From: DATKBT01 sp035546295
GTDB lineage: Bacteria; Acidobacteriota; Thermoanaerobaculia; Multivoradales; Multivoraceae
NCBI GenBank assembly: GCA_035546295.1
Contig: DATKBT010000093.1
Coordinates: 1-15,682 of the forward strand
Reading direction: 5' to 3'
DNA length: 15,682 nucleotides
The notes beneath the pieces were generated by a model. That model saw nothing but the letters and a program-made list of their open reading frames with translations, was not told where the DNA came from and did not search any database. A program made the position numbers and the translations under genes. This document shows positions 14,296 through 15,682 of this stretch, in pieces; position 1 is the stretch's first letter, and every line of letters starts with the position of its first letter.

Positions 14296-14860
14296 GTTCC
14301 CCCGCGCCGTGACGGCGCTGCATGACATGTGATTCGAGGGACCAAAGGGTATTCCATTCTCCGGGCGAGTTGGAATCTCCTCGTCCCGGGCCACGAGCAG
14401 ACTCGAACGCACCGGAGAGTCACACCCTCGGGGAGCAGGCGTCTGGAGCGGTCGCGCTCGGCCGCTATTCTGGCTGACGCCGCGCTGCTGGCACGAGCCT
14501 CGCCGAGGTGCCGGTGGGAACAGGACCGGGCGAGCGATCTCCACGAGCTCGCACCGACCCCCTCGGAGGTCTTCGCGCATCCCGGACCGGAGAGCCGGCA
14601 AGACCGGCGGAGAGCCGGCAAGACCGGCGCAAAGCCTGCCTTTGTGGTAGATAGGACCGAACTGGACGATCCTCCTGGACGTCTCGAAGACTGCGATACC
14701 CGCCCGGCTCGGGCGCGACTCGACGCCTTCCGGGATGGTTGCGGTGGCCTTCGACAGGGAGCTTCTCGCGCGACTCGGCGGGCCGGCGCCAGCGGCGCCG
14801 CGAAGTTTTCCGCGGATCCGGCGAGGATCGCCTCAGGCCGAACGCACCAAGGAACAGCCG
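14296..14860. other. Divergent intergenic region between glgP and the glycosyltransferase
   Basis: This is a 565-bp gap between genes transcribed away from each other, so it should hold both promoters. No frame in it has a recognisable product; an in-frame ATG at 14735 would extend the glycosyltransferase by 42 residues of non-family sequence and is not favoured. It contains a 20-bp tandem duplication (14589-14628), a small stem CAAAG/CTTTG at about 14631-14645, and a TAGATA hexamer at 14648-14653 that could be a -10 box for the glycosyltransferase, without a good -35. No tRNA or riboswitch was recognised. Confidence 0.5.
14589..14628. repeat. Perfect 20-bp tandem duplication
   Basis: GGAGAGCCGGCAAGACCGGC occurs twice, head to tail and without mismatch (14589-14608 and 14609-14628), in the gap between glgP and the glycosyltransferase. 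Each unit contains the partly symmetric GCCGGCAAGACCGGC. Confidence 0.9.
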
Positions 14861-15625
14861 GTGTCGAACCTGTCCCTCGTCATCCCCGCCTTCAACGAAG
14901 AGCACCGGCTGGCTCCCAGCCTGCGCCGGATTCTCTCGTTCTTCGAGGAGCGCCGCGACCTGCTCGAGATCGTGGTCGTCGACGACGGGAGCGAGGATCG
15001 CACCTGGGAGGTCGTCGAGAGCTTCCCGGCGCCGGTGCGGGGAATCCGGCTCGACCGCAATCGCGGCAAGGGAGCGGCGCTGCGCTCCGGAGTCGCGGCG
15101 ACCACGGGCGCCAGACTGCTGCTCACCGACGCCGACCTGTCGGCGCCGATCGAGGACCTCGTGAAGCTCGAGGGTCACCTCGCCGAGGTGCCCTTCGTCA
15201 TCGGCTCGCGATCCGTCGAAGGAGCGGACGTCACCCGGCGCCAACCCCTCTACCGCGAGTCGATGGGGCGCATCTTCAACGTCCTGATCCGCTCGATCGG
15301 ACTGGGCTTCGGATTTCGCGACACGCAGTGCGGTTTCAAGCTCCTCGACGGCGCCGTCGGGCGGGCGCTGATGGCCGCCTCGGTGGTCGACGGCTTCGCC
15401 TACGACGTCGAGCTCATCTGGCTCGCCCGCCGAGCCGGGCTGGAGGTTCGGGAGGTGGGGGTCACCTGGCGGCACGTCGAGGAGTCGCGGGTTCGTCTGG
15501 TGCGACATTCGCTCGCGATGCTCTGGGACGTCGCGCGCTTTCGCTTCGAGCACCGGGCGACCCGTCTCGACCTGTCCGGGGTCTGGCCCTGCCCGGCGGC
15601 GGCCAAGCACGGTCGGTCCGCGTGA
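14861..15625 (+). CDS. Family 2 glycosyltransferase, dolichyl-phosphate glucosyltransferase (ALG5/DPM1)-like
   Basis: This 254-residue GT2 enzyme transfers a sugar from a nucleotide sugar, in this subgroup usually to a polyprenyl-phosphate carrier at the cytoplasmic membrane face. GTG at 14861 is chosen because AAGGAA sits eight bases upstream and the GT-A fold begins at once with LSLVIPAFNEE (4-14). Other marks are IVVVDDGSEDRT (37-48) with Asp41/Asp42, NRGKGAALRSG (67-77), the metal-binding DAD in LLTDADLSAP (87-96, Asp90/Asp92), FVIGSR (112-117) and DTQCGFKLL (154-162). No C-terminal membrane helices are present, as expected of a peripheral ALG5-like enzyme. The likely partner gene overlaps its stop codon. 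The product may feed a lipid-linked sugar into surface glycan synthesis or lipid glycosylation, but acceptor and sugar are not determined. Confidence 0.9.
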   Translation: MSNLSLVIPAFNEEHRLAPSLRRILSFFEERRDLLEIVVVDDGSEDRTWEVVESFPAPVRGIRLDRNRGKGAALRSGVAATTGARLLLTDADLSAPIEDLVKLEGHLAEVPFVIGSRSVEGADVTRRQPLYRESMGRIFNVLIRSIGLGFGFRDTQCGFKLLDGAVGRALMAASVVDGFAYDVELIWLARRAGLEVREVGVTWRHVEESRVRLVRHSLAMLWDVARFRFEHRATRLDLSGVWPCPAAAKHGRSA

Positions 15626-15682
15626 GCGTCGATTCGGCCACGCCCGAGGCGCGACGCCCAGTGGCGAAGGATCGATTGGCGA
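15622..15682 (+). CDS. Possible N-terminus of a gene coupled to the glycosyltransferase (partial)
   Basis: A GTG at 15622 overlaps the glycosyltransferase stop as GTGA, a common arrangement for translational coupling, and the frame is open to the right edge (20 codons, beginning VSVDSATPEARRPVAKDRLA). No family can be recognised from this stretch. GT2 genes of the ALG5 type are often followed by a membrane glycosyltransferase or a GtrA-like protein, but nothing here shows that. The start could equally lie beyond the window. Confidence 0.35.
   Translation, partial: MSVDSATPEARRPVAKDRLA

Noticed and set aside
12361..14325. Long plus-strand open frame opposite the glucan phosphorylase
   Set aside because: It is a shadow of a well-conserved enzyme; its translation has no domain signal.
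14735..14860. Earlier ATG start for the glycosyltransferase
   Set aside because: It adds 42 residues without family similarity and lacks a good ribosome-binding site, while GTG 14861 has AAGGAA at proper spacing.
14465..15610. Minus-strand open frame opposite the GT2 glycosyltransferase
   Set aside because: It is antisense of a protein with the DDGS, DAD and QCGFK motifs; no independent support.

Overview
This is a GC-rich bacterial chromosomal window (roughly 68-70% G+C by eye, strong G/C third-position bias). That bias produces long antisense shadow frames over nearly every gene. Two lipoproteins with lipoboxes, a secreted thermolysin-type protease with an extra C-terminal jelly-roll/stack region, a cytochrome c-copper monooxygenase fusion and an RsbR-type sensor kinase suggest a free-living, polymer-degrading Gram-negative. 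Acidobacteriota (for example Thermoanaerobaculia-like) or a neighbouring phylum would fit, but this is an inference from gene style only. I see no mobile element, tRNA, rRNA or CRISPR array.

Layout. (a) 1-3113, all minus strand: the N-terminal part of a Glu/Leu/Phe/Val dehydrogenase that runs off the left edge, a lipoprotein with three OB-fold-like repeats, and an OafA-type membrane acyltransferase. (b) 3369-4371, plus strand: a GH43/GH130-like beta-propeller lipoprotein whose frame lacks a stop where the protein should end. It reads on to 4961, across the 3' part of the next gene. (c) 4479-5783, minus: a soluble histidine kinase with an RsbRD_N-like sensor. It is divergent from (d) 6091-8565, plus: a secreted M4 metallopeptidase. 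(e) 8717-10324, minus: a secreted clan-A-like glycoside hydrolase, divergent from (f) 10546-10980, plus: thioredoxin 2. (g) 11073-14295, minus: a cytochrome c/copper type II monooxygenase-like protein, with a short glucan phosphorylase upstream that carries an N-terminal YHS domain. (h) 14861-15625, plus: an ALG5/DPM1-like family 2 glycosyltransferase, apparently translationally coupled to another gene that leaves the window at the right edge.

There is no single obvious operon. Most genes are singletons, often in divergent or convergent pairs. Carbohydrate themes recur (propeller glycosidase-like protein, clan-A hydrolase, glucan phosphorylase, glycosyltransferase, polysaccharide-type acyltransferase), beside exported redox and proteolytic enzymes.

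The most noteworthy observations are: a perfect hairpin that would bury the Shine-Dalgarno of the acyltransferase; the YHS-glucan phosphorylase fusion; the missing stop, attributable to one base in a C6 run; the three-OB lipoprotein with an in-frame 12-bp minisatellite linker; and a perfect 9-bp inverted repeat between the divergent kinase and protease. I did not find a convincing multi-gene system that is clearly undescribed.
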